A stretch of DNA of 6,121 nt from Eudoraea sp. (GCA_024642325.1 JAHEBI010000003.1:1-6121), one strand, 5' to 3'; counted from the first letter of the stretch, positions 1-6,084 are shown. Translations and numbers: made by a program. Notes: generated from the letters alone by a model not told the origin.

Positions 1-1
1 G

Positions 2-157
2 GAGGTTTTAAATAATAAAACGATAATGTTTAACCCTTTAATCGAGGCAACGGGGGAATTAAAAGGTAGATTTGGACATAAATATTTCAATTGTACGGAT
101 CGGAATGATCTTGATTTTCTCAAATCTGATAAACAATTCCGTCAACTCCTGTTTTAA
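2..157 (+). CDS. 3' end of an unidentified gene (51 C-terminal residues)
   Basis: One reading frame is open from the window edge to a TAA at 155-157, giving 51 residues that continue a gene lying mostly outside the window. Readable parts are MFNPLIEATGELKGRF near the front and NDLDFLKSDKQFRQLLF at the end. The tail is hydrophilic, with no membrane segment, and mixes charged and aromatic residues as a soluble enzyme's C-terminus would. I do not recognise the family. An internal ATG at 26 could start a 43-codon ORF, but the frame is open upstream of it, so truncation by the window edge is the simpler reading. The gene runs in the same direction as the Lrp-type regulator 106 bp downstream, which is far enough apart that they may be transcribed separately. 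Confidence 0.55.
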   Translation, partial: EVLNNKTIMFNPLIEATGELKGRFGHKYFNCTDRNDLDFLKSDKQFRQLLF

Positions 158-183
158 ATATTATTAAACAATTATAGCTGAAT

Positions 184-225
184 ATTGCATATAACTCAAT
201 AAAACGTATTATTTATTGCGTATAA
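184..225. promoter_or_regulatory. Repeat cluster upstream of the Lrp/AsnC gene, candidate operator
   Basis: Two 11-bp direct repeats, ATTGCATATAA (184-194) and ATTGCGTATAA (215-225), differ at one base and start 31 bp apart, close to three helical turns. A perfect 7-bp inverted repeat, CAATAAA (197-203) and TTTATTG (212-218) with an 8-bp spacer, overlaps the second copy. The cluster lies 39-80 bp before the regulator's start codon. Lrp/AsnC proteins usually autoregulate and bind several phased AT-rich sites, so this is where an operator would be expected. The repeats are seen directly; the operator role is inferred. Confidence 0.35.
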
Positions 226-230
226 ATTCC

Positions 231-238
231 TAAATTTA
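231..238 (+). promoter_or_regulatory. Weak candidate -7 element for the Lrp/AsnC gene
   Basis: TAAATTTA matches the Bacteroidota -7 consensus TAnnTTTG at every fixed position except the final G. It lies 25 bp before the start codon. No TTG -33 element is found at the usual 17-23 bp upstream; the nearest TTG (216-218) is only 12 bp away. The call is therefore weak. Confidence 0.2.
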
Positions 239-263
239 CGCTCTCGTAAAAATTATACTAAAA

Positions 264-743
264 ATGGGCAAAATAAAATTAGACGAAATAGATCATCAAA
301 TCCTGGATATGTTAATTGACAATACCAGAACACCTTTTACTGATATTGCGAAAAAATTACTTATTTCTGCAGGAACTGTTCACGTAAGGGTTAAAAAAAT
401 GGAGGAAGCAGGGATTATACGAGGCTCTTCACTTACCCTGGATTATGTAAAACTAGGTTATGCATTCATTGCTTATGTTGGCATCTTTCTGGAAAAAACA
501 CATCAGACTAAGTTTGTACTCGAACGTTTGAATCAAATTCCAAATGTTACCGTGGCCCATATTACCACCGGTAAATTCAACATCTTTTGTAAGATAAGAG
601 CAAAAGACACTAATCACGCCAAAAATATAATATTTAAGATAGATGATATTGATGGTATAAGCAGAACAGAGACCATGATTTCCCTGGAAGAAAGTATTAA
701 TGACAAAAAACGCTTGATGCATACCATTTTTAATGAGCTATAA
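264..743 (+). CDS. Lrp/AsnC-family transcriptional regulator
   Basis: This encodes a 159-residue DNA-binding regulator of the feast/famine type, the usual length for the family. Residues about 6-60 form the N-terminal winged helix-turn-helix: LDEIDHQILDMLIDN begins the first helix, and SAGTVHVRVKKMEEAGII (35-52) is the recognition helix and following turn with the family's typical pattern. Residues about 65-143 form the RAM (ActD-like) ligand-sensing and oligomerisation domain, including the TTGKFNIFCKI strand-turn (101-111), which matches the usual TGxyD segment. Family members assemble as dimers to octamers and respond to amino acids. The start is the ATG at 264 after an A-rich stretch with no clear Shine-Dalgarno site, which is normal in Bacteroidota. 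The effector and targets cannot be read from sequence. Its own promoter and the proline dehydrogenase gene about 2.3 kb away are reasonable candidate targets. The family call is secure. Confidence 0.93.
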   Translation: MGKIKLDEIDHQILDMLIDNTRTPFTDIAKKLLISAGTVHVRVKKMEEAGIIRGSSLTLDYVKLGYAFIAYVGIFLEKTHQTKFVLERLNQIPNVTVAHITTGKFNIFCKIRAKDTNHAKNIIFKIDDIDGISRTETMISLEESINDKKRLMHTIFNEL

Positions 744-779
744 CCAGAAAACCCCATAAGTACGGGTTACTGATCTGGT
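743..779 (+). other. Two-part hairpin just after the regulator's stop codon
   Basis: An outer 6-bp stem, ACCAGA (743-748) with TCTGGT (774-779), encloses an inner 5-bp stem, AACCC (750-754) with GGGTT (764-768), and a 9-nt loop. It begins at the last base of the stop codon. No T-run follows it directly, so it is not a standard intrinsic terminator by itself. It might protect the mRNA 3' end or act together with the hairpin further downstream. Confidence 0.35.
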
Positions 780-783
780 AATC

Positions 784-835
784 AGCAGTGAGTATTAGTA
801 AATTTTGTTCCATTACTGCTTCAGCTTTTTTTTTT
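784..835 (+). terminator. Possible intrinsic terminator of the regulator gene
   Basis: AGCAGTGA (784-791) pairs with TTACTGCT (813-820), giving 8 bp including one G-T wobble. Five bases later a run of ten T residues follows (826-835). The loop is long (21 nt) and the T-run does not start immediately after the stem, so the fit is only fair. The location, between two genes on the same strand, suits a terminator. The TTTTTG at the end of the T-run could also serve as a -33 element for the next gene. Confidence 0.35.
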
Positions 836-867
836 GCACAACATTAGCTTTAAGGAATTTAACTTTG
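833..867 (+). promoter_or_regulatory. Candidate Bacteroidota-type promoter for the DinB-family gene
   Basis: TAACTTTG (860-867) is a perfect match to the -7 consensus TAnnTTTG. TTTG at 833-836 supplies a -33 element 23 bp upstream, at the long end of the accepted spacing. Transcription would start near 872-875, only about 5-8 nt before the ATG at 880, giving an almost leaderless mRNA. Confidence 0.45.
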
Positions 868-879
868 TTATTAGACGCT

Positions 880-1401
880 ATGAAAAATTCTGAACTCAAA
901 AAGGGAGATTACCATCCCTTCTACGAGCCATATATTGCCACTTTGGGTGATGTGGAGCTTATCGAGATATTAAAGAGACAACTGGACAATTTCCCGTTAT
1001 TTATCTCCAGTATTCCGGAGGATAAACTTCATTATGCGTACAGTGCGGGTAAGTGGACTATAGCAGAGGTTTTGGTACATGTTTTAGATACTGAACGAGT
1101 ATTTCAATACAGGGCCCTGAGATTTGCCAGAAACGATAAAACACCTTTGCCAGGTTTTGATCAGGATATGTTTGTTGTGGAATCTAATGCGGAGAGCTTT
1201 ACTAAAGAAGAATTGATCGAAAATTACAGAGCCATTCGAAAATCTACTATAGCTCTATTTGAAAAACTTTCTGATGAGACATTGAAAAGAGTTGGAATTG
1301 CCAGTGATGCAAAGATGAGTGTGGCTGCTCTTGGTTTTATTTGCTGCGGTCATCAAAGACATCATAGAAACATATTACGGGAAAAGTACCTTAAAGATTA
1401 A
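880..1401 (+). CDS. DinB-family putative metal-dependent protein
   Basis: This encodes a 173-residue cytosolic protein of the DinB/YfiT-like four-helix-bundle superfamily, which binds a divalent metal through three histidines. Members include metal-dependent hydrolases and thiol transferases, and most have no known substrate. The expected ligands are visible: His67 in the helix after GKWTIAEVLVHVLDTE, and the C-terminal H-x3-H pair His158 and His162 in GHQRHHRNIL. The family's W-T-xx-E-hxxH motif is intact. I use the ATG at 880; the frame extends upstream to a TTG at 805, but those 25 codons cover the T-run and candidate promoter and read as a Phe/Cys/Leu-rich string unlike the family. Its 3' end overlaps the stop of the opposing small acidic gene by 4 bp. 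The reaction is unknown. Despite the name, DinB proteins of this type are not the DNA polymerase IV DinB. Confidence 0.88.
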   Translation: MKNSELKKGDYHPFYEPYIATLGDVELIEILKRQLDNFPLFISSIPEDKLHYAYSAGKWTIAEVLVHVLDTERVFQYRALRFARNDKTPLPGFDQDMFVVESNAESFTKEELIENYRAIRKSTIALFEKLSDETLKRVGIASDAKMSVAALGFICCGHQRHHRNILREKYLKD

Positions 1402-1718
1402 TCAAAATCTCTGTCGTCTTCATTTTCCTGTTCTATATTCAATTCTAAAGAAGGTCCTTCTATAGTCTCATCTTTTATAACTTCAAGTCCTTCTATCATA
1501 TTATCATCAAAATTAGCAATGAAATGAGAAAGGCTTTTGCTTATTTTAATAAGATATAGGGTGTCCTCAGTTTGGAGTTCAACTGCCTCAATGAATTCGC
1601 CATGAACATTTCTAAAAGAAATAATATCTTCATCGCCATATCCGTCAGGATAGGTTTCAATTAAAAGAGTGGCTACTTCGTGATTCAACTTTTTGTAATC
1701 TATAAGTATACGTTTCAT
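1398..1718 (-). CDS. Small acidic conserved hypothetical protein next to aroB
   Basis: This encodes a 106-residue soluble protein of unknown function. The N-terminus MKRILIDYKKL is followed by a helical segment (about 11-22) and PDGYGDEDIISF (24-35). Next comes a strand pair (about 41-60, EFIEAVELQTEDTLYLIKI), and the tail from about 70 is strongly acidic, ending in ENEDDRDFD. From memory, similar short proteins starting MKRxxIDYKKL occur in many Flavobacteriaceae beside aroB and proline dehydrogenase, sometimes labelled 'DNA primase'; nothing here resembles a primase catalytic domain. I chose the ATG at 1718 because that is where the remembered family begins; an in-frame ATG at 1724 would add two residues. 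It lies 116 bp downstream of aroB on the same strand, so co-transcription is possible. Its stop overlaps that of the convergent DinB-family gene. The gene is well supported, its role is not. Confidence 0.8.
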   Translation of the reverse strand: MKRILIDYKKLNHEVATLLIETYPDGYGDEDIISFRNVHGEFIEAVELQTEDTLYLIKISKSLSHFIANFDDNMIEGLEVIKDETIEGPSLELNIEQENEDDRDFD

Positions 1719-1731
1719 AAGCATGCATTTA

Positions 1732-1748
1732 AATACAATCAGTATTGT
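1732..1748 (-). other. Small inverted repeat before the acidic-protein gene
   Basis: AATAC (1732-1736) pairs with GTATT (1742-1746), and alternatively ACAAT (1735-1739) with ATTGT (1744-1748). It lies 14-30 bp upstream of the start used for the small acidic gene. It could be a weak leader hairpin or operator, or chance in AT-rich DNA. The rest of the 1725-1834 gap holds no clear terminator for aroB and no good TAnnTTTG element on the minus strand, which fits read-through from aroB into the small gene. Confidence 0.2.
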
Positions 1749-1834
1749 TGTTTTAATACATTACCTAAACTATACTTTTTTTTCTATTGGAATTTCAGAG
1801 AGTTGTAAAACATCAATTTTAGTATGTGAAGCTG

Positions 1835-2896
1835 CTATTCTTTGTAGTATGAAAATGCCTGGTTTAACAGATCATCAGGAACTCTATTGTCAATCTGGGC
1901 ATCCCCGATCCTTTTCAAAAGGACAAAATAGACACTCCCATGTGAATTCTTCTTATCATACTTCAAAAGATTTATTATGGAATGGATATCACTATCATTG
2001 AAATCAACTTTTTCAAAGTGTTTGAGTAAAGTATTTTTAATATCTTCCAATTGATTTATTCCCAAACCTGTGAGCTGATGTGACAAGAATGCTTCCATAA
2101 TCATACCAATTGCAATTGCTTCCCCATGAAGCAATGAATCACGTTCTTTATTTTCTAAAAAGTAAGATTCAATTGCGTGCCCAAGAGTATGTCCAAAATT
2201 CAGAATTTTTCTAAGGCTTTGCTCATTCGGATCCTGGCGTACTATTTCATTTTTTATTACTATAGAATCATAGATATGTTCTTCCAATTGGTCGACAGAA
2301 TCAACTTGTTTAAGAACTCTCCAGTATGGTTCACTGGTAATTAGGCCATGTTTAAGCATTTCCGCAAAACCACTGTTCAATTGTCTTTTCTCCAGGGTAT
2401 TCAGAAATTTGGGGATGATGAGCACCATTTTGGGCTGGTTTATGACACCAATCTGATTTTTTAGCATTCCCAGGTCAACTCCCGTTTTTCCTCCAACTGA
2501 TGCGTCTACCATTGCTAATAGCGTTGTGGGAATATTGATGAAATCTATGCCTCTGCGAAATGTTGAAGCCACAAATCCACCTAAATCTGTTATTACTCCA
2601 CCCCCCAGGTTTATTAGCAAACTTTGCCTGTCCGAACCCTGTTCAGAAAGTGCCTCCCAAACCTTGATACAACTCGTAATATTTTTATTAAGTTCACCGG
2701 ATTCAGTCTCTATTACCTCAAAGCTATAACCCCCTCCAATGCTGGCTAAAAAAATAGGCAGGCAGTGTACCCGGGTATTCTCATCGACAAGAATAAAAAT
2801 ACTGGAATAGTTTTTGGATTTTAAATGATACTCTAACGCCTCATATCCCAAATAATTAAAGTGAATTTGGGAAGAAAAAGAAGTAATTGATTCCAT
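1835..2896 (-). CDS. aroB: 3-dehydroquinate synthase (AroB)
   Basis: This enzyme converts DAHP to 3-dehydroquinate, the second step of the shikimate pathway to aromatic amino acids, using NAD and a divalent metal (Zn or Co) in the cytosol. The 353-residue length is typical. The NAD-binding and active-site block lies at 98-141: GGGVITDLGGFVAS, then RRG, PTTLLAMVDASVGGKTGVD. The metal ligands are in place: Glu179 in GFAEMLKHG, His236 in NFGHTLGHAIE, and His257 in LLHGEAIAIGM, with His240 as the second conserved histidine. The loop between His236 and His257 is a few residues longer than in E. coli AroB. The start ATG at 2896 puts the protein at normal length. It is divergent from proline dehydrogenase across 140 bp and lies upstream of the small acidic gene on the same strand. 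All key residues are present, so it should be functional. Confidence 0.97.
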   Translation of the reverse strand: MESITSFSSQIHFNYLGYEALEYHLKSKNYSSIFILVDENTRVHCLPIFLASIGGGYSFEVIETESGELNKNITSCIKVWEALSEQGSDRQSLLINLGGGVITDLGGFVASTFRRGIDFINIPTTLLAMVDASVGGKTGVDLGMLKNQIGVINQPKMVLIIPKFLNTLEKRQLNSGFAEMLKHGLITSEPYWRVLKQVDSVDQLEEHIYDSIVIKNEIVRQDPNEQSLRKILNFGHTLGHAIESYFLENKERDSLLHGEAIAIGMIMEAFLSHQLTGLGINQLEDIKNTLLKHFEKVDFNDSDIHSIINLLKYDKKNSHGSVYFVLLKRIGDAQIDNRVPDDLLNQAFSYYKE

Positions 2897-2910
2897 GTGG
2901 TACGATTTAT

Positions 2911-2976
2911 ATTGCCTTTTATGTTAATATTTGGTAAGGCACTATTATAAAAAACAAACCACAAAATAAAGGCAAT
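2911..2976. promoter_or_regulatory. Widely spaced inverted repeat in the aroB/proline dehydrogenase control region
   Basis: ATTGCCTTT (2911-2919) and AAAGGCAAT (2968-2976) are perfect 9-bp inverted arms separated by 48 bp, within the 140-bp divergent gap. Arm starts are 57 bp apart, which could suit two regulator dimers joined by a DNA loop or a higher-order regulator such as an Lrp-type protein. The left arm is 15 bp from the aroB start. The intervening DNA is AT-rich with A-runs (2949-2954). The repeat is certain; the operator role is inference. Confidence 0.35.
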
Positions 2977-3006
2977 TTTTTAGTAAATGGATATAAAATC
3001 TGTGAT

Positions 3007-3014
3007 TATATTTG
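3007..3014 (+). promoter_or_regulatory. Candidate -7 element for proline dehydrogenase
   Basis: TATATTTG is a perfect match to the Bacteroidota -7 consensus TAnnTTTG. It would start transcription near 3019-3021, leaving a leader of about 16-18 nt. No TTG is present 17-23 bp upstream (the stretch there reads TTTAGTAAATGG), so the -33 element is weak or absent, which would fit a promoter that needs an activator. Confidence 0.4.
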
Positions 3015-3036
3015 AATTGATAATTAATTCATAGTA

Positions 3037-4203
3037 ATGAACAGAATTTTTGAAGATACCGCTACCGCTTTTTCTCTTAAATCCGATTCCGAATTAGAAC
3101 GAGCATATTTTCTTTTTAAGATGATAGCAAATGAACCATTGGTAAAGATAGGTACTGCTATGACTAATTTTGCCCTCAAAGCTAGATTACCGGTTGACGG
3201 CCTTATCAGGGCCACCGTATTTGATCACTTTTGCGGCGGTGTTAGTGAGGCAGACTGCATGACTGTAGTAGATAAAATGTGGAGCAAGGGGGTTTTTTCT
3301 GTACTGGATTATTCAGTAGAAGGTAAAGATACTGAAGACCCACTGGATGCTGCCCTGGAGAAAACCTTGACAATACTCAATTTTGTAAAGGAACTGGATG
3401 CTATTCCTTTTGCAGTTTTTAAACCCAGCGGTTATGGCCGGCTTGCTCTCTACCAAAAAATTAGCGAAGGAAAATCCCTGTCAAAAAAAGAACAACAGGA
3501 ATGGGGGAGGGTAGTTGGGCGTTTTGAGGCTACCTGTAAAAAGGCATATGACCTGGATGTCTCCCTTTTAATAGATGCAGAGGAAAGCTGGATGCAGGAC
3601 GCCGCAGATGAATTGGTTGAAGAAATGATGCGTAAATACAATAAGGAAAAAGCTATTGTTTTTAATACGCTGCAACTTTACCGATGGGACCGCCTCGATT
3701 ATCTGAAGGAACTTCATGCAAAGTCCCGGAAAGAGGGCTTTAAAATTGGAATTAAGACCGTTCGGGGTGCTTATATGGAAAAGGAAAATGAAAGGGCCAG
3801 GGAAAATAATTATGCTACGCCAATTTGTTCGACCAAATCTGAATGTGATACAAATTACGATAATACTGTAATTTATATAGTGGAACATCTGGACCAGATC
3901 TCACTTTTTTCCGGCACCCATAATGAATTGAGTTCTTATAAGTTAATGGAATTGATGGACCAAAAAGGTATTCCCCCTAATGATAACCGGATCTGGTTTG
4001 GCCAGTTGTACGGCATGAGTGATCATATTTCTTTTAATCTGGCGAAGAAGGGCTATAATGTCGCAAAGTATCTGCCATTTGGACCTGTACGAGATGTCAT
4101 GCCTTATTTAATAAGGCGCGCAGAAGAAAATACTTCAGTTGCCGGGCAGACAAACAGGGAACTGGAATTGATTAAAAAAGAACGTATTAGAAGAAAAATA
4201 TAG
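3037..4203 (+). CDS. Proline dehydrogenase (single-domain, FAD-dependent)
   Basis: This enzyme oxidises L-proline to 1-pyrroline-5-carboxylate using FAD and passes electrons to the respiratory quinone pool at the inner membrane face; it is the first step of proline breakdown to glutamate. The 388-residue protein is a single-domain PRODH, without the DNA-binding and P5C dehydrogenase domains of E. coli PutA. Barrel motifs match the family: LLIDAEESWMQ (177-187), IKTVRGAYMEKEN (239-251), GTHNELSSYKLM (293-304), WFGQLYGMSDH (320-330) and the substrate-binding YLPFGPVRDVMPYLIRRAEEN (345-365), whose Arg360-Arg361 pair corresponds to the proline-carboxylate arginines. The N-terminal region including FDHFCGGVSEADC (62-74) is typical of flavobacterial members. 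No P5C dehydrogenase gene is in the window. It is divergent from aroB, and a terminator-like hairpin follows about 55 bp after the stop. Confidence 0.96.
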   Translation: MNRIFEDTATAFSLKSDSELERAYFLFKMIANEPLVKIGTAMTNFALKARLPVDGLIRATVFDHFCGGVSEADCMTVVDKMWSKGVFSVLDYSVEGKDTEDPLDAALEKTLTILNFVKELDAIPFAVFKPSGYGRLALYQKISEGKSLSKKEQQEWGRVVGRFEATCKKAYDLDVSLLIDAEESWMQDAADELVEEMMRKYNKEKAIVFNTLQLYRWDRLDYLKELHAKSRKEGFKIGIKTVRGAYMEKENERARENNYATPICSTKSECDTNYDNTVIYIVEHLDQISLFSGTHNELSSYKLMELMDQKGIPPNDNRIWFGQLYGMSDHISFNLAKKGYNVAKYLPFGPVRDVMPYLIRRAEENTSVAGQTNRELELIKKERIRRKI

Positions 4204-4258
4204 ATTGATAATTTAGTCTATACGGTCAATTGATTTCTGAAGCTACTGCCATAAACAT

Positions 4259-4284
4259 AGGAATTTGGGGAGACAAACCTTTTT
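4259..4284 (+). terminator. Probable intrinsic terminator of proline dehydrogenase
   Basis: AGG (4259-4261) pairs with CCT (4278-4280), and TTTG (4264-4267) pairs with CAAA (4274-4277). The stem has a two-base AA bulge and a 6-nt GGGAGA loop, and T4281-4284 follows directly. It sits in the 121-bp gap between convergent genes, where a terminator is expected. The stem is short and partly AT, so strength is uncertain. The complementary strand has no T-run on its exit side, so it would not obviously serve the opposing gene. Confidence 0.4.
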
Positions 4285-4324
4285 AAATACTTTGATTAAG
4301 GGAATTAGGCGCCTCTAACAAAAG

Positions 4325-6016
4325 TTATTGTTTAACATTTATCAATATAGCCTCACAACTGGATAAGTCAGAATTCAGGATAATATTTTCTGCATTTGAA
4401 CCATCATTTATTTCTATTGAGACTGTGTTTGGAGGATAATTTCCCAGGTTATGGGCATATAGAAATAAATCATTGGAGTTATTCAGGTTCAGCCTTACTT
4501 CAAAACTTTTTTTCTTGTATGTCAAAACGTGTTTTGCTACAATTTGCTCACCATTAAGATAGATGGATACTATATCACCGTCTTGTCTTCCATGGTCGTA
4601 AAGGCTTATCGTTATTATCTCATTTTCTACAACCAATTCTTTTTGATATGAAATTTTTCTTCCTTCAAAAACAGTTCTTTTCGGGGTTTCAACTTCTTTA
4701 ATCATGGCCACTTCTTTGGCATCTTTCACCGCCTTGGCAGTATTCTCTATAGGTTTTTCAACCGCTACAACGGTTTCTTTAACTATTTCCTGGGGTTGTT
4801 GAACTGTTTCAACAGCTAATGGAGCTAGCTCTTCTACTTCAAGGGGGGTGTCTTTGGTAACAACAGGTGCTTCCAGAATTTCAACAGGCGTTTCGACTAT
4901 TATTTCTTCGGTTCTTTCTTCTTCTTTTACTATTGTAAAATATGGGGTAGCATATTTTGCTATATGGTATTTATTAACAGGGAACAGCTCAATTCCCATG
5001 ATTTTATATTTATTTCCCGGTGGAAGCCCTTTTCTAAGTTTTACATTAGTTACGAAGTGATTGTTTTCAAAAACACCAAGTTCCTGGACTACGACATCGT
5101 CTCTGGTTAAAAAAAACTTAATAGTTTTGTTTGCATCCATATTGGACGTGGTCCATTTTATTTCTACCGGTCCGGGCGAAACCCAAACAGTTCCATTGGT
5201 TGGGTAAGTGATCTCTAAAGATGAACGATATTGTATTCTTTCGTTTATTCTTTGCTTATTTAATGGATATACGGAATTTTTAAAATTATTATAAGGTACA
5301 TATGCCGTAAGGCCAATATTGGCTTCTTTCAATAGCTGATAAAATTCTTCCAGTTCTGTAAGAACATTTATTAGCGGGATTTGATTTGGATATGATTTCT
5401 TTATATTGTTAATTTTAGATATAATTTTTTTTGAATCTTTTTTGTTTAATACAAGGGTATTATTCTCCTTACTGGCATTAATTAAATTTTTAGCAAAATT
5501 AAGCTTGCTATACCCAAATCTATTATCCAAAAACTTAATTGCATCTTCATTGCTTAGAGAATTGGTTTCCTTAAATTTCCTAGCAATTTCATAGGCCAAA
5601 AGATATTCTTTCATACCTTGTTCGAGACTTGCTTTGGCTAATTCTGTGCTTGCTGTAGCAGGTGAATTAACGGCCTGTGTCAAAATTTCAATGAATAAAT
5701 CTTTACTTAATAATCCCTGTGAATTGCCAAACCCACCCTGGAAATAATCAAATACTAAGCTTGGGGATTCAAGTAAAATATAATTCTTATTGGTTGTATT
5801 GGAAAAGTTACCGTTCCCATATGTCTCTAGGATGCTTTGTTTTGCATTGTCACTCCAGGGGTTAGACCCTTCATTAATAATTTTCTTACTCAACTCTATG
5901 GGATCCTCTACCTTGGTGTCTACTAAGGGGGTCTGATTGTGCGAATAGATTTGTTGACCTAAGATGAACCAAAAAAAAAGGATAAATATATTTTTCATCA
6001 TGATTTGAAATATCAT
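4325..6016 (-). CDS. Exported multidomain protein: helical domain, Kre9/KNH-like domain, acidic linker, C-terminal beta domain
   Basis: This encodes 563 residues of unknown function. A signal peptide covers about residues 7-25 (MKNIFILFFWFILGQQIYS); no lipobox cysteine is present, so signal peptidase I cleavage is expected. Residues about 38-245 are predicted mostly helical and I do not recognise them. Residues about 267-362 resemble the Ig-like Kre9/KNH family: LEITYPTNGTVWVSPG, then VEIKWTTSN, and LPPGNKYKI near the end. Residues 364-446 are a Glu/Val/Pro/Thr-rich, low-complexity linker. Residues about 456-563 match a beta module I recall from Bacteroidota surface proteins: SLYDHGRQDGDIVSIYLNG, LYAHNLGNYPPNTVSIEINDG, LNSDLSS. 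The only cysteine is Cys554. I give the ATG at 6016, preceded by AAGGGG ten bases upstream; ATGs at 6001 and 5998 are in frame and give a more compact signal peptide. It is monocistronic here and convergent with proline dehydrogenase. A cell-surface or periplasmic binding or structural role is inferred only. Confidence 0.85.
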   Translation of the reverse strand: MIFQIMMKNIFILFFWFILGQQIYSHNQTPLVDTKVEDPIELSKKIINEGSNPWSDNAKQSILETYGNGNFSNTTNKNYILLESPSLVFDYFQGGFGNSQGLLSKDLFIEILTQAVNSPATASTELAKASLEQGMKEYLLAYEIARKFKETNSLSNEDAIKFLDNRFGYSKLNFAKNLINASKENNTLVLNKKDSKKIISKINNIKKSYPNQIPLINVLTELEEFYQLLKEANIGLTAYVPYNNFKNSVYPLNKQRINERIQYRSSLEITYPTNGTVWVSPGPVEIKWTTSNMDANKTIKFFLTRDDVVVQELGVFENNHFVTNVKLRKGLPPGNKYKIMGIELFPVNKYHIAKYATPYFTIVKEEERTEEIIVETPVEILEAPVVTKDTPLEVEELAPLAVETVQQPQEIVKETVVAVEKPIENTAKAVKDAKEVAMIKEVETPKRTVFEGRKISYQKELVVENEIITISLYDHGRQDGDIVSIYLNGEQIVAKHVLTYKKKSFEVRLNLNNSNDLFLYAHNLGNYPPNTVSIEINDGSNAENIILNSDLSSCEAILINVKQ

Positions 6017-6084
6017 TTCTATTACACCCCTTCAATTCATATTTATAACGCCGAGTTTTTTGATTATAGGATATTATTAAAAAA

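Noticed and set aside
1..28. GGAGG at 1-5 followed by ATG at 26, as a Shine-Dalgarno and start for a 43-codon gene
   Set aside because: The spacing of about 20 nt is too long, and the frame is open upstream to the window edge, so this is better read as the tail of a longer gene.
364..446. Glu/Val/Pro-rich stretch of the exported protein as a true tandem protein repeat
   Set aside because: ETP and VE words recur, but I found no fixed repeat period, so I call it a low-complexity linker. The listed positions are residue numbers.
805..879. Upstream TTG start extending the DinB-family protein by 25 residues
   Set aside because: The added residues come from the T-run and candidate promoter and look like low-complexity Phe/Cys/Leu, possibly mimicking a signal peptide; DinB-family proteins are cytosolic and begin near the ATG at 880.
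1723..2001. Plus-strand ORF of 92 residues spanning the aroB 3' end
   Set aside because: It is mostly antisense to aroB, has no recognisable domain, and its composition looks like noncoding translation.
3568..3888. Minus-strand ORF of 106 residues inside proline dehydrogenase
   Set aside because: It is fully antisense to a strongly supported enzyme gene and shows no family features, so it is a shadow ORF.
4305..4318. GC-rich palindrome AGGCGCCT (4307-4314) with TTAG/CTAA flanks, as a terminator for the exported-protein gene
   Set aside because: Pairing is only 4-5 bp and no T-run follows on the minus strand, so it does not look like a working terminator.
6000..6016. Inverted repeat ATGAT/ATCAT covering the possible starts of the exported-protein gene
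   Set aside because: The stem is only 5 bp of mostly AT and arises from start-codon sequence, so a regulatory hairpin cannot be argued.
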